DNA from: BS150m-G50 sp964501185 [NCBI: uncultured Bacteroidia bacterium]
GTDB taxonomy: Bacteria; CAIWAD01; BS150m-G50
NCBI GenBank assembly: GCA_964501185.1
Contig: CAZCRT010000001.1
Span: forward strand, 1-64,000
Direction of reading: 5' to 3'
Length of the DNA stretch: 64,000 nucleotides
Part shown: in pieces, positions 1-7,784 of the stretch
Position numbering within the stretch: position 1 is the stretch's first letter
Layout: every line of letters begins with the position of its first letter
Position numbers and translations under genes: made by a program
Notes under the pieces: generated by a model
The model's database searches: none
What the model was told of the DNA's origin: nothing
Seen by the model: only the letters and a program-made list of their open reading frames with translations

Positions 1-205
1 ATTAACCTGACAAACCCTTTGTCACGGCCTTTGCGCCGCGTTTGCAGATAGATTTAGGAAGATAAGAGTAGGGCAAAGCCCGCGCCAATCCCGGCATTGA
101 TTGGTTATCTCACTGCAAGATGAGAAGTGTTGCCGGGTCGGGCATGCAGGTTATGCCAGCCGTTATCAAGTAGTTTTTGCGGTTTTTATAAAAAGGTGAG
201 GCAAG

Positions 206-943
206 ATGAGGGGAGCCCTTCTGGAAAACTGCACCTGGCTGGAAGCGGAAGCGCTGCTTGATGAAAACACCCTGGTGGTGATCCCACTCGGCGCTTCTTC
301 CAAAGAACACGGCCCCCACCTTAAACTGAATAACGACCGGGTTATGGCGGAATACCTGAGAGACCGGGTACAGGAACAGGCGGAGGTGGTAATCACTCCC
401 ACTATAGGCTACCACTACTATCCCGCCTTTACCGAATACCCCGGCTCCGTTTCGCTGAGGCTGGAGACAGCTCGCGACCTGGTGATCGATATCTGCCGGT
501 CACTGGCAAATTACGGCCCACGCAGGTTTTATGTTCTGAACACCGGTATGTCCACGCTGCGTGCGTTGAGTCCGGCCGCTGTACAGCTGGCGCAGTATGG
601 TATTTTACTCCACTATACCGACATCGATCGCACCACTCCGCTGGAAGAGGAGATCATCGAACAGGAGGGTGGAACCCACGCCGATGAGATTGAAACCTCG
701 ATGATGCTTCATATTGACCCTGTCAGTGTGGATATGACAAAGGCGGTGAAGGATTTCCATCCCGGTAAAGGAGGATTGACCAGAAACCCACAGGGAGCAG
801 GAGCGTTTTCAGCCAGCGGCATTTTTGGTGATGCAACTCTGGCCACTCGAGAAAAAGGTGCTGTGTTTGTCCAGGCGAGAATAAAAGAAATCCTGCACGA
901 TATCGAGAAGTTAAGGACTGCCCCACTCCCTGCCGGCAGCTGA
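206..943 (+). CDS. creatininase-family protein (divergent)
   Basis: 245 residues, the usual size of the creatininase/MftE amidohydrolase fold. Residues 34-44 (EHGPH...D) match the family's first metal motif, and residues 155-164 (GGTHADEIET) match the GGxHAGExET signature. Where family members carry NGHxxN, which supplies two metal ligands in creatininase, this protein has NTGMST at residues 112-117, so binding of both metals is doubtful. Fold assignment is solid; substrate is unknown (creatininine, formamidopyrimidine and peptide substrates all occur in the family). The ATG at 206 follows a GGTGAGG ribosome binding site. It converges with the next gene on the minus strand and has no obvious operon partner. 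Confidence 0.8.
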   Translation: MRGALLENCTWLEAEALLDENTLVVIPLGASSKEHGPHLKLNNDRVMAEYLRDRVQEQAEVVITPTIGYHYYPAFTEYPGSVSLRLETARDLVIDICRSLANYGPRRFYVLNTGMSTLRALSPAAVQLAQYGILLHYTDIDRTTPLEEEIIEQEGGTHADEIETSMMLHIDPVSVDMTKAVKDFHPGKGGLTRNPQGAGAFSASGIFGDATLATREKGAVFVQARIKEILHDIEKLRTAPLPAGS

Positions 944-959
944 AGTAAACTGTATCAGA

Positions 960-1220
960 CTAGCCCTCTTCGCTGCCTTTACTGAAGTAGTTGTAAAGCC
1001 AGGCGAAAACCGCGCCACCGATAAATCCGTCGATCAATCCCCAGAGCAGTCCGAAGAAACTGCCGGCCCAGCTGATCTGATAACCGAGATACACTCTCCC
1101 GACGAGAGTAGTATCACCGGTCTGCCCTTCGAACATGATGATCCACCAGGTAATGAACAGCAGCCCGAATCCAACGATCAATCCGGTTGCCAGGCCAAAA
1201 CCTTTCACGTTGAGTTTCAT
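960..1220 (-). CDS. small membrane protein, holin-like family
   Basis: 86 residues with two long hydrophobic stretches (about residues 8-30 and 52-80) joined by a short polar loop containing a GRVYLGY segment. The pattern, including FAWLYNYF near the C terminus, resembles a small family labelled bacteriophage holin in many bacterial genomes. No lysis genes or phage genes are nearby, so a lysis role is not supported. An ATG 12 bases upstream overlaps the ribosome binding site (GGAGGATAAG before the second ATG), so the second ATG at 1220 is taken as the start. Confidence 0.6.
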   Translation of the reverse strand: MKLNVKGFGLATGLIVGFGLLFITWWIIMFEGQTGDTTLVGRVYLGYQISWAGSFFGLLWGLIDGFIGGAVFAWLYNYFSKGSEEG

Positions 1221-1327
1221 CTTATCCTCCATTGTTGATGGTTGTCCGCCTGGCTTACAGGATGAATCGCGCCAGATTCTATCTGGTACTTAACCGATTC
1301 TGTAACCTGATTATGGTGCCGGGATTT

Positions 1328-1831
1328 CTAGAAATCAGGCACCCACGGTTCCTGATCCGTTTCCTGCTCGCAGGTTGACTGTGACCAGGTGAACTCCAGA
1401 GACGCTGCTCCTCCGTTTGGATTGAATCCGGTAGATGTGTAAAGAGCAGCCGCGGCGCTGTTGCTCGCTTCAGTACTCGCCCACATCTTCATAATATCGT
1501 TTTCACGACAAATCGTCATCATCTTCCGAACCAGCGCGGTACCAACACCCTTTCTACGATGCTCCTCGTGTACTTCCAGTTCGTACAGACAGATCATTTT
1601 ACAGTCACGGTCGATTCGCGGTACTCGATAGGCAAGCAGAAAACCGATCGGTTCCTCATGGGTGCCCGCTATGAGCAGGTAGATATCCTCTCGCAGCAGT
1701 ACCTCATTCACGCTTTCCGGAGACGGTGGTTCGCTTGCGGGTGTTGGTGTGGTCTTCAGCGTCCGAAGAAGATGCCTGACGGTTTGTTCATCCCCGGCAC
1801 ATAATCGGATAATGTCAGTTTGTTCAATCAT
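1328..1831 (-). CDS. GNAT N-acetyltransferase, AAC(3)-I-like
   Basis: 167 residues with one GNAT domain. The acetyl-CoA pyrophosphate loop is RRKGVGTAL, preceded by the LYELEVHEEH strand and followed by AAALYTSTGF. Layout and order resemble aminoglycoside 3-N-acetyltransferase I relatives, but many such proteins act on other amines, and resistance cannot be inferred. The second of two adjacent ATGs (1831) is spaced 6 bases from GGAGG and is preferred. It overlaps the 3' end of the DUF6884 gene by 8 bases, suggesting co-translation at the end of a minus-strand cluster. Confidence 0.75.
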   Translation of the reverse strand: MIEQTDIIRLCAGDEQTVRHLLRTLKTTPTPASEPPSPESVNEVLLREDIYLLIAGTHEEPIGFLLAYRVPRIDRDCKMICLYELEVHEEHRRKGVGTALVRKMMTICRENDIMKMWASTEASNSAAAALYTSTGFNPNGGAASLEFTWSQSTCEQETDQEPWVPDF

Positions 1832-2225
1832 CATAATCCTCCGGTAGCTGTAGCATAATTAACTCCACGCCTGCCATCTTGCAGGCCTGTGAGATACAAT
1901 CATGGTATGGTGGCAGCTGTGAATCAACTTCTACACCGAGAGTGCAGAACAGCAAATGTGTCACTTTCCACTCCCTCAACTGCCCGGCTACCTGCCCGGC
2001 CAATCGCCCCACATCTTCCGGTTGCAGCAGGTAGTCGTAATTTTCGATCGGTTGCCCCGGTGGCAGTAAACCGTAACGCCCGGAAAATATCAGGAAGTCA
2101 CATGCCAGTAAATCCGCTGCCTGCCGGACCTTTTTAATACGGGGACTCCTGTAACGCTCTGCTGCTGGCAATGTGTCCGGCTGGGGGTTTTTCTCATGTG
2201 AACAATAAGTACAGAAGGTGATCAT
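1824..2225 (-). CDS. DUF6884-like protein
   Basis: 133 residues. It begins with a cysteine pair (FCTYC), then has an RYRSPR segment and the FSGRYGLLPP block typical of DUF6884 proteins, which are thought to share a fold with DUF523/YaaA-like or tRNA-guanine transglycosylase-associated domains. Function unknown. The longest frame starts at 2276, but the ATG at 2225 has GAGGA 6 bases upstream and directly precedes the conserved ITFCTYC start, so it is chosen. It is flanked by DUF3795 upstream and overlaps the downstream acetyltransferase. Confidence 0.6.
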   Translation of the reverse strand: MITFCTYCSHEKNPQPDTLPAAERYRSPRIKKVRQAADLLACDFLIFSGRYGLLPPGQPIENYDYLLQPEDVGRLAGQVAGQLREWKVTHLLFCTLGVEVDSQLPPYHDCISQACKMAGVELIMLQLPEDYDD

Positions 2226-2276
2226 GGTGATTCCTCGTGTTTTCGCTTCTGGGGTCCAATCCAGGGTCGACCTCAC

Positions 2277-2606
2277 TCAACTCCGCAATTTTTCCAGATT
2301 GTCCCGGATACCCGGTACCATCCCAAAAAATTCTTCCAACTGCTCACAGGCGTAGTCACCGCACTCCGCACAGGTTTTATAGTTTCGCTCCAGGCAACAG
2401 GCGCGTATTTTACACCCCTCCAGACAGTGAATAAACTTCGCGCCATCGGCAGTACAGCCGGTACAGTTAATCATATCCGCCCTGATCTCGGCTCCGAACT
2501 CCTGTGACCATTGTGCGGCAGTTTCAGCACGTTTCTGATCATCATCCGCCAGTGTAGCATGCAGGGCGGGACAATCGGAGCATTCAATTCCACAACAGGC
2601 AATCAT
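2277..2606 (-). CDS. DUF3795 cysteine-rich protein
   Basis: 109 residues with 13 cysteines, grouped as CCGIECSDC, CTGC, CLEGC, RACC, CAEC and a final C. The opening CGIxCxxCP and the CxxC...YxCExLE ending match the DUF3795 family, which probably binds zinc or an iron-sulfur cluster. Role unknown. GGAGG lies 5 bases before the ATG. It sits 24 bases after the GNAT gene and 51 bases before the DUF6884 gene, so the three are likely co-transcribed. Confidence 0.75.
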   Translation of the reverse strand: MIACCGIECSDCPALHATLADDDQKRAETAAQWSQEFGAEIRADMINCTGCTADGAKFIHCLEGCKIRACCLERNYKTCAECGDYACEQLEEFFGMVPGIRDNLEKLRS

Positions 2607-2630
2607 GTTTTCCTCCGTATATTGAGAATT

Positions 2631-3149
2631 CTACTGTCGCAATCTGGCATACATGTAAAGATCCAGCACTTTCCCCTCTTTTATCACCTTCCGGTACAAT
2701 CGGCCCTCCAGCCGGTATCCGGCCTTTTCCAGCACGCGACGGGAGGCGGGATTGGTTTCAAAAACTCCAGCCTGTATTCGCTCCAGTGTAAAGGTGGTGA
2801 ATGCCCAATCGGTTAAGGCTCTCACGGCACGGGTGGCGATACCCTGCCCCCACCACTCCAGCCCCAGCCAGTAGCCAATCTCCGCACTGACACGATAGAT
2901 ATCGCGCTCAATCTCAAGACCTATGCCGCCGATAACACGATCGCCGTTGTCAACAATAGCGAAATTGGTCTGGGGATCCTGTCCGGTAGCATATTTAATC
3001 CATTCACGTCCGCTGTCTTCAGTATAGGGATGCGGGAACATGTCTGTCAGATTACGCCAGACTGTGTATTCGTTGGCGCGTCTTATAAGTTGCTCCAGGT
3101 CCTCTTCCCTGTAGTTGCGAATTGTCTGTTCGCCCAGATCCAGGTGCAT
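2631..3149 (-). CDS. GNAT acetyltransferase, RimJ/RimL type
   Basis: 172 residues matching the Acetyltransf_3 (RimJ/RimL/SpeG) layout: TIRNYREEDLEQL at the N terminus, the IGYWLGLEWWGQGIATRA loop that holds acetyl-CoA, and ETNPASRRVLEKAGY near the end. Acceptor unknown (protein N termini or small amines in the family). The open frame extends to 3278, but the ATG at 3149 has an ACGGAGT ribosome binding site and gives the normal family length, so the extension is discarded. There are 156 bases between it and the upstream HAD gene. Confidence 0.75.
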   Translation of the reverse strand: MHLDLGEQTIRNYREEDLEQLIRRANEYTVWRNLTDMFPHPYTEDSGREWIKYATGQDPQTNFAIVDNGDRVIGGIGLEIERDIYRVSAEIGYWLGLEWWGQGIATRAVRALTDWAFTTFTLERIQAGVFETNPASRRVLEKAGYRLEGRLYRKVIKEGKVLDLYMYARLRQ

Positions 3150-3305
3150 AGACGGGTACTCCGTGAAAACCGGTCGTTCCTGCTCTTGATCTGCAGGTAA
3201 TCGGTAATATCGTAATGTGTTGCCAGAACTGCCAGCGAAAGGGTGCAAAAGGAATACAGAAAGAAAACCTGGTTTCATTCCTGCAGATTATAGTCGATGG
3301 CCTGT

Positions 3306-3983
3306 CTATCTCTTCAACTCCGCCAACACATCGTGAAAATCATCAAATGGAAAATGCGGGATACTGTTTTCCCTGCACCAGTCCTGCAGTTGACTCCTGG
3401 CAAAAAGAAAATCGGTAGTTTCGGATGCACATCGATCTGTACTGCCATCGCCCAGGTATATGGTTTTAACACCCTGCTGACGGGCCTGTTCCAGATGCCA
3501 GGTTTTGCAATGGTTACATCGTTTCCTTATGCGAGGATGATTCGCCGGTACCACCCGCCAGGACTTTCCTGCAATCACCGCATCATTGGAGCAGACCGGC
3601 AGATCAATACCCTCCTGCTGGAAAACAGTATCAATAATTCGTTTGAATCCACCGGAGAGCACAGTAACCGGTATATCTCTTCGGGATAGCCACGCGAGCA
3701 GCTCACGAAATCCTGCACGCAGTTGCACCCGCTCCAGTAGAAACGCCTGCGCCTCCTCCCATCCAACATTTAAGCAGTCCACCTCCCGTTGTAAAGATTC
3801 CTGCTCGTTGAGTCCGCCTGCGTGTACTTCGTTTTCGATATCCCACCAGCTGGGTGGCGCAAACCGGTCCAGTAACAACACCAGTGTATCCACTTCAGTG
3901 ATTGTGCCATCGAAATCGAAGAAAAATTCGACCCGGCTCTGTTCAAGCAATTGGTGGAGGTCTGTCCGGTTCTTCTCAGCCAT
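3306..3983 (-). CDS. HAD-IB phosphatase, MtnX-like
   Basis: 225 residues of the haloacid dehalogenase superfamily. Motif I is FDFDGTIT (D23 nucleophile, D25 acid/base), motif II is the TVLSGG region, and the last motif is YLGDGSTDRCAS. The alpha-helical cap between motifs I and II and the GDGSTD form resemble 2-hydroxy-3-keto-5-methylthiopentenyl-1-phosphate phosphatase (MtnX) and phosphoserine-phosphatase-like enzymes. No other methionine-salvage gene is in the window, so the substrate is uncertain. Its ATG overlaps the stop of the preceding flavin-protein gene (TAATG), which implies translational coupling. Confidence 0.7.
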   Translation of the reverse strand: MAEKNRTDLHQLLEQSRVEFFFDFDGTITEVDTLVLLLDRFAPPSWWDIENEVHAGGLNEQESLQREVDCLNVGWEEAQAFLLERVQLRAGFRELLAWLSRRDIPVTVLSGGFKRIIDTVFQQEGIDLPVCSNDAVIAGKSWRVVPANHPRIRKRCNHCKTWHLEQARQQGVKTIYLGDGSTDRCASETTDFLFARSQLQDWCRENSIPHFPFDDFHDVLAELKR

Positions 3984-4489
3984 TAATCGGGTGTGGCTCC
4001 ACTGAAATCGTGCTGGCCGTAGATTCTCTTACCCTCCTGCTCCCTGCGGCATGTCATCCGGTTGATCAGAATCTCGACCGCATAGCACTTGGCGGCATCC
4101 TCTATGGAAATCCCTTCAGCCTCCGGCTGAAGACAACGATTGAAACCGTCCAACAACTGTCGACGTTCCTCCAGTTCATCAACAATACGCGCTTCACCAA
4201 AACAGATTATGCTGTCGAAGTTACCATGACAGGGGTCATTCGTGGGGTGTCGTTCCACCGGCCCCACCTGACTCGCCACCGTGAAACAAACCTGCGGGTT
4301 TTCCCGCAACATGTCCAGTTTGCGACCCTCCAGGGCACAGTGGAAAAGCACTCGACCCGCAATATAGCCATAGTTCAGCGGTACCACATAAGCCTCACTA
4401 CCGGCAGCCAGGCCGAGGAATCCGAACCGTTGTTCACACATCACCGCTTCCATCTCTTCCAGTGTCAAACTGTATTCTCGCTCTGACAT
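3983..4489 (-). CDS. pyridoxamine 5'-phosphate oxidase-like flavin protein (NimA-like)
   Basis: 168 residues. The order FGFLGLAAGSEAYVVPLNYGY, then FHCALEGRKLDMLRENPQVCF, then FDSIICFGEARI is that of the NimA/Pyridox_ox_2 subgroup, a split-barrel FMN- or heme-binding family that includes 5-nitroimidazole reductases. Activity on nitro compounds is only a possibility. GGAG lies 8 bases before the ATG. It is the first gene of the minus-strand cluster reading down to 1328 and is coupled to the HAD phosphatase by a TAATG overlap. Confidence 0.75.
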   Translation of the reverse strand: MSEREYSLTLEEMEAVMCEQRFGFLGLAAGSEAYVVPLNYGYIAGRVLFHCALEGRKLDMLRENPQVCFTVASQVGPVERHPTNDPCHGNFDSIICFGEARIVDELEERRQLLDGFNRCLQPEAEGISIEDAAKCYAVEILINRMTCRREQEGKRIYGQHDFSGATPD

Positions 4490-4979
4490 TATTTCTCCAT
4501 GATAGATTATGGCTGGCTCAACTTATCAAATTGTAACTCCGCTATAGTCCAGATACAACGATCAAGCACCACCACTCTGACACGGGATGGGGATTCAACC
4601 CGGCGCCAGCCCGCAGGAACAATTGAAGTTGCTCAGGGCGGTATATAGCGATTCTCAGATAGGTTTGATGCTTACAAACAGTCTCAGATGGTTCGTTGGC
4701 ACTTGCGAGGCTGCAGAGTTTTTTAAACAACATGTCTCACCAATAAGGCTTCGCTTCGAGGCAACTTCTAGTGTCGTTCAGTAGTGTTTCCGGGGGAACA
4801 GAAATTACAGCGGCAATTTTTTTTGGGAAATACTATAAATCAACTAAATTGAGTTGTCAGGCAGGAGAGCGCCAGACCGTTTATACCTATCACTACTGAA
4901 TGGCCTGCGCTGCATGTTTTCTGCAGGCAGACACCCGGAACACCGGCGCTGGAACTGTAAACAACATGAGGATGATACA
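4490..4979. other. divergent intergenic spacer
   Basis: 490 bases between the minus-strand flavin-protein gene and the plus-strand EutN operon. No convincing reading frame, tRNA or known riboswitch core is seen. It holds a short hairpin (CAACT/AGTTG at 4841-4856), a T-run at 4817-4824 and the nested hairpins at 4868-4950 listed separately. Both divergent promoters presumably lie here, but no good pair of -35/-10 hexamers stands out. Confidence 0.6.
4868..4950 (+). promoter_or_regulatory. structured 5' leader of the eutN-like operon
   Basis: Two nested perfect 6-bp stems: AGCGCC (4868-4873) with GGCGCT (4945-4950), enclosing GCCTGC (4903-4908) with GCAGGC (4923-4928). It ends 29 bases before the eutN-like ATG. 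No known riboswitch signature recognised; function is inferred only from position. Confidence 0.35.
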
Positions 4980-5306
4980 ATGTTTCTCGGTAAAGTTGTC
5001 GGTACAGTCTGGTCAACGAAGAAAGTCGCCAACCTTAAGAGCCTGCGGTTTCTGATTATCCACCCGATCAATCTCAAGAAAGACCCGAATACGGATGTCG
5101 TTGTGGTTGCAGACTGCATTGGCGCCGGAGTCGGGGAAACGGTTATCTGCGCTTACGGGCGAGCGGCGCGTGTGGCGGTGGGTGATGAGGACTGCTCCAT
5201 AGAGGCCGCCGTTGTAGGTATTGTAGATTCACTTGAGACTACACCGGAGTACCGGGGAAGCCAGGTTGACGCTATTGCTGCAGAGAACAAAGAAGACAAG
5301 CCCTGA
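4980..5306 (+). CDS. EutN/CcmL-type microcompartment vertex protein
   Basis: 108 residues. The start MFLGKVVGTVWSTKKVANL, the LRFLIIHPIN strand, the VVVADCIGAGVGETVICAYG core and the DAAxVGIVD-like ending (AAVVGIVDSLE) match the EutN/CcmL/PduN family, whose pentamers cap the vertices of bacterial microcompartment shells. No hexameric shell protein (BMC-H) or typical cargo enzyme is in the window, so this may be a non-shell homologue. The longest frame starts at 4854, but the ATG at 4980 with GAGGA 7 bases upstream gives the conserved N terminus. It is followed after 13 bases by the ACT gene. Confidence 0.85.
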   Translation: MFLGKVVGTVWSTKKVANLKSLRFLIIHPINLKKDPNTDVVVVADCIGAGVGETVICAYGRAARVAVGDEDCSIEAAVVGIVDSLETTPEYRGSQVDAIAAENKEDKP

Positions 5307-5319
5307 GGAGAACAGATAA

Positions 5320-5784
5320 ATGACTGTCGATGAAAGAACCATCCGCGAACTGACCCGCCGTGCAATCGAGGAGCTGGGGCCAAGGGCAACAGAAGTGAAT
5401 GTCAGACGCCTGGTGAACGACGCGGTAGCCAAGCTGGAAACAGATGACAGGGCAGATGACATAACGTCGGAGCTGGCCTCGGGAACGTATCACACCTCCC
5501 GGCCAACCGGTGAGAGTAATCATCTGATTGTTACCGCTTTCGGTAAAAACCGGGTAGGTGTTGTCGCTGAACTCACACAGGCTTTAGCGCACCACAACTG
5601 CAACCTGGAAGACATTTCCCAGAAACTGCTGCAGGATTACTTCGCTATGATTATGATTGTTGAAATGCCTGCCGACGCCTCACTGGGCAGTATTAAGGAA
5701 GAGCTGGCCGCAGTTGGCAACCGGCTGGGTGTACGCATCCTGGCTCAGCATGAAGATGTATTTACCTCAATGCACAGGATCTGA
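5320..5784 (+). CDS. ACT-domain protein with N-terminal extension (UPF0237-like)
   Basis: 154 residues. Residues about 70-154 form one ACT domain of the UPF0237/GcvR-like kind ([15 protein letters not shown], then [20 protein letters not shown]), normally a small-molecule sensor. The first 70 residues are not part of that domain. Residues 5-18 ([14 protein letters not shown]) have amphipathic-helix spacing and are followed by a charged linker. GAGGAG lies upstream of the ATG. It sits between a microcompartment-vertex gene and UPF0210; UPF0237 and UPF0210 are adjacent in many genomes, supporting a joint role. Confidence 0.8.
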   Translation: MTVDERTIRELTRRAIEELGPRATEVNVRRLVNDAVAKLETDDRADDITSELASGTYHTSRPTGESNHLIVTAFGKNRVGVVAELTQALAHHNCNLEDISQKLLQDYFAMIMIVEMPADASLGSIKEELAAVGNRLGVRILAQHEDVFTSMHRI

Positions 5785-5785
5785 T

Positions 5786-7150
5786 ATGTCATGGAAAATT
5801 GAGGAAATACTCGAAACCATCCGAATGACCGAAGTCGAGCATCTCGACATTCGTACAGTAACACTGGGTATCTCATTACGTGATATCTACAGCGACGACT
5901 TCACCACCATGAAGCGCCGCCTCTATGACAAGATAACTTCTACCGCCCGCAGGCATGTTGCAACTGCAGAGAAGATCGAGGATCGCTTCGGTATAAGTAT
6001 TGCCAACAAGCGCATCTCTATCACTCCTCTTTCTATTGTGGGAGAGCGGCTGAGTCCCGAACAGTTTACCGAACTGGCAGTGGTGCTGGATAAAGCGGCT
6101 GCTGAGGTCGGAGTTGACTTTCTGGCAGGTTATTCCGCGCTGGTGCAGAAGGGTATGACGCCGGGCGAGAGCAGCCTGATTGAATCGATACCGGCGACTC
6201 TGGCGACTACAGAGCGGATCTGTTCTTCCGTCAATCTTGGCACCACAAAGGCCGGCATCAACATGGATGCCGTACGGTTGATGGGGGAAATCATCAAGGA
6301 CACTGCTGCCCGTACAGCTGATCGCGATGGAATCGGTTGCGCCAAGCTGGTTGTCTTCTGCAATGTTCCGGAAGATAACCCGTTTGTCGCGGGTGCCTTT
6401 CATGGTATCACCGAGGGGGCTGCCACAATCAATGTCGGTATTTCCGGTCCGGGTGTTGTCCTCAACGCCATTAACGAGTTACCGGATGAAGCTGATTTCG
6501 GTGAGCTTTCCGAGGCCATCAAACGGATGTCCTTCAAGATCACCCGGGTGGGGGAGCTTATCGGAAGACAGGTCGCGAACGAACAGAATTTCAACTTCGG
6601 GATCGTCGATATCTCGCTGGCGCCTACCCCGGTGATCGGGGATAGTGTGGGTGCTATTCTTGAGTCGATGGGATTGGAGTCGGTTGGCGCTCACGGTACG
6701 ACTGCGGCTCTGGCGCTGCTGAACGATTCCGTCAAAAAGGGAGGTATGATGGCCTCCAGCTATGTGGGCGGCCTCTCCGGTGCGTTTATTCCGGTGTCTG
6801 AGGATGACAACATGATCAAGGCTGCCGAGCGGGGTGACCTGTCACTTGAAAAGCTGGAATCAATGACCTGCGTCTGTTCGGTAGGCCTGGATATGGTGGC
6901 GGTTCCCGGTGACACACCGGCCAGCGCTATTGCCGGTATTATCGCCGATGAGATGGCTATCGGCATGATCAACAACAAGACCACTGCCGTGAGAATTATA
7001 CCGGCACCCGGCAAGGGAATGGGCGATCAGGTTGATTACGGGGGGCTTCTGGGTAGAGCGCCCATCATGGCTGTGCGGAACCTCTCGAACAGTATCTTTA
7101 TTGCCCGGGGAGGGAGAATACCTGCCCCCACAAACGCTCTCACCAACTAG
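5786..7150 (+). CDS. UPF0210 (DUF711) family protein
   Basis: 454 residues, the normal length for UPF0210, a family structurally related to pyruvate formate-lyase-like barrels and of unknown activity. Conserved stretches include [20 protein letters not shown] near the start, [35 protein letters not shown] and the late glycine-rich [17 protein letters not shown]. The frame is open from 5657, but the ATG at 5786 follows AGGA by 6 bases, lies one base after the ACT gene stop and gives the family N terminus. It is the last gene of a three-gene operon with the EutN-like and ACT proteins. Confidence 0.85.
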   Translation: MSWKIEEILETIRMTEVEHLDIRTVTLGISLRDIYSDDFTTMKRRLYDKITSTARRHVATAEKIEDRFGISIANKRISITPLSIVGERLSPEQFTELAVVLDKAAAEVGVDFLAGYSALVQKGMTPGESSLIESIPATLATTERICSSVNLGTTKAGINMDAVRLMGEIIKDTAARTADRDGIGCAKLVVFCNVPEDNPFVAGAFHGITEGAATINVGISGPGVVLNAINELPDEADFGELSEAIKRMSFKITRVGELIGRQVANEQNFNFGIVDISLAPTPVIGDSVGAILESMGLESVGAHGTTAALALLNDSVKKGGMMASSYVGGLSGAFIPVSEDDNMIKAAERGDLSLEKLESMTCVCSVGLDMVAVPGDTPASAIAGIIADEMAIGMINNKTTAVRIIPAPGKGMGDQVDYGGLLGRAPIMAVRNLSNSIFIARGGRIPAPTNALTN

Positions 7151-7233
7151 CGGTTTTTCTATCTGTGGGGGCTGGCGAATATACGCTTGATCTCGGTTCT
7201 TTTCATCCCTCAGTCGAAGACCTGCACCAACTA

Positions 7234-7533
7234 ACGCTCCCCACACCAAATGAACCGCCTACACGATTGTGCGCCGTGACCGTAGGTCACGCCAACGCTC
7301 TGACTAATTAAAACCCATAGCGTGGTGCAGGGGCGGATGAAGGATTGCTCACGTTCTCTTTGTGTGACACCCGATTGACCTGCCCCCGCATTCGCACCCC
7401 ACAACAGATGAACTGCCCGGATGTTTGAGCGTCACGACTGCAAGTCGTGACAAACGCTCCCCACACCAGATGAACTGCCCGGATGCCTGTGCGCCGTGAC
7501 CGCAGGTCACGATCAATGCACTGATTTATTAAT
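7234..7533. repeat. three REP-like intergenic repeat units
   Basis: Three related units at about 7234-7311, 7391-7453 and 7454-7533, each opening with CCCCACA(A/C)CA(A/G)ATGAAC and centred on a perfect palindrome with a 3-base loop: GTGACC-GTA-GGTCAC (7276-7290), GTCACGACT-GCA-AGTCGTGAC (7431-7451), and GTGACC-GCA-GGTCAC (7496-7510). Stem sequences differ but the loop stays G(T/C)A. This looks like a repetitive extragenic palindrome family. No coding potential; a 101-codon minus-strand frame here arises from the repeats. Confidence 0.8.
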
Positions 7534-7572
7534 CCGTAATTCAGGCCTTCTTTCGCAACCGTCATAATTGCA

Positions 7573-7600
7573 TTGACAAATTGTCGGTTTATTGTAAAAT
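7573..7600 (+). promoter_or_regulatory. sigma-70-type promoter for the nitrilase-family gene
   Basis: TTGACA (7573-7578), a 16-base spacer, then TAAAAT (7595-7600; five of six consensus bases). Predicted transcription start near 7607, giving a leader of about 178 nt before the ATG at 7785. Confidence 0.65.
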
Positions 7601-7606
7601 GTTCGC

Positions 7607-7727
7607 CATTCATCTATGCCGATGCTCATGAGTAGTGCACTTTTGAAGACGCCAATCGAAGCATCGGCTCTCAGTCCTGCACAGAAAAAGCGATTCTGTA
7701 GCGTTCACTTCTGGTGAAGCATTTTTT
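7607..7727 (+). promoter_or_regulatory. structured leader, copy 1, with terminator-like hairpin
   Basis: A stem CCGATGCT (7619-7626) pairs with AGCATCGG (7660-7667). It is followed by a hairpin ACAGAA/TTCTGT (7681-7699) and then TTCAC-TTCTG-GTGAA (7704-7718), with flanking GC pairs and six Ts (7722-7727), which looks like an intrinsic terminator 58 bases before the start codon. The 5' block (7615-7627) and 3' block (7643-7670) recur before dsbD at 29696-29708 and 29781-29808; the 3' blocks match at 23 of 28 positions and all five differences are transitions. No known riboswitch recognised. Confidence 0.5.
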
Positions 7728-7784
7728 CCAGCAACGAACACAGCAAGACTGAATTCGAACAGTTGCACTTAACTTGAGCCGTCA

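Noticed and set aside
4600-4620. tRNA T-arm-like GGATTCAACCC near 4589-4600
   Set aside because: No matching acceptor, D or anticodon arm could be built around it.
7234-7533. CRISPR array
   Set aside because: Units differ in sequence, spacing is irregular, and there are no cas genes.
7308-7613. 101-codon minus-strand frame in the repeat spacer
   Set aside because: Its repeated VHLVWG-like phrases come from the REP-like units, not from a protein.
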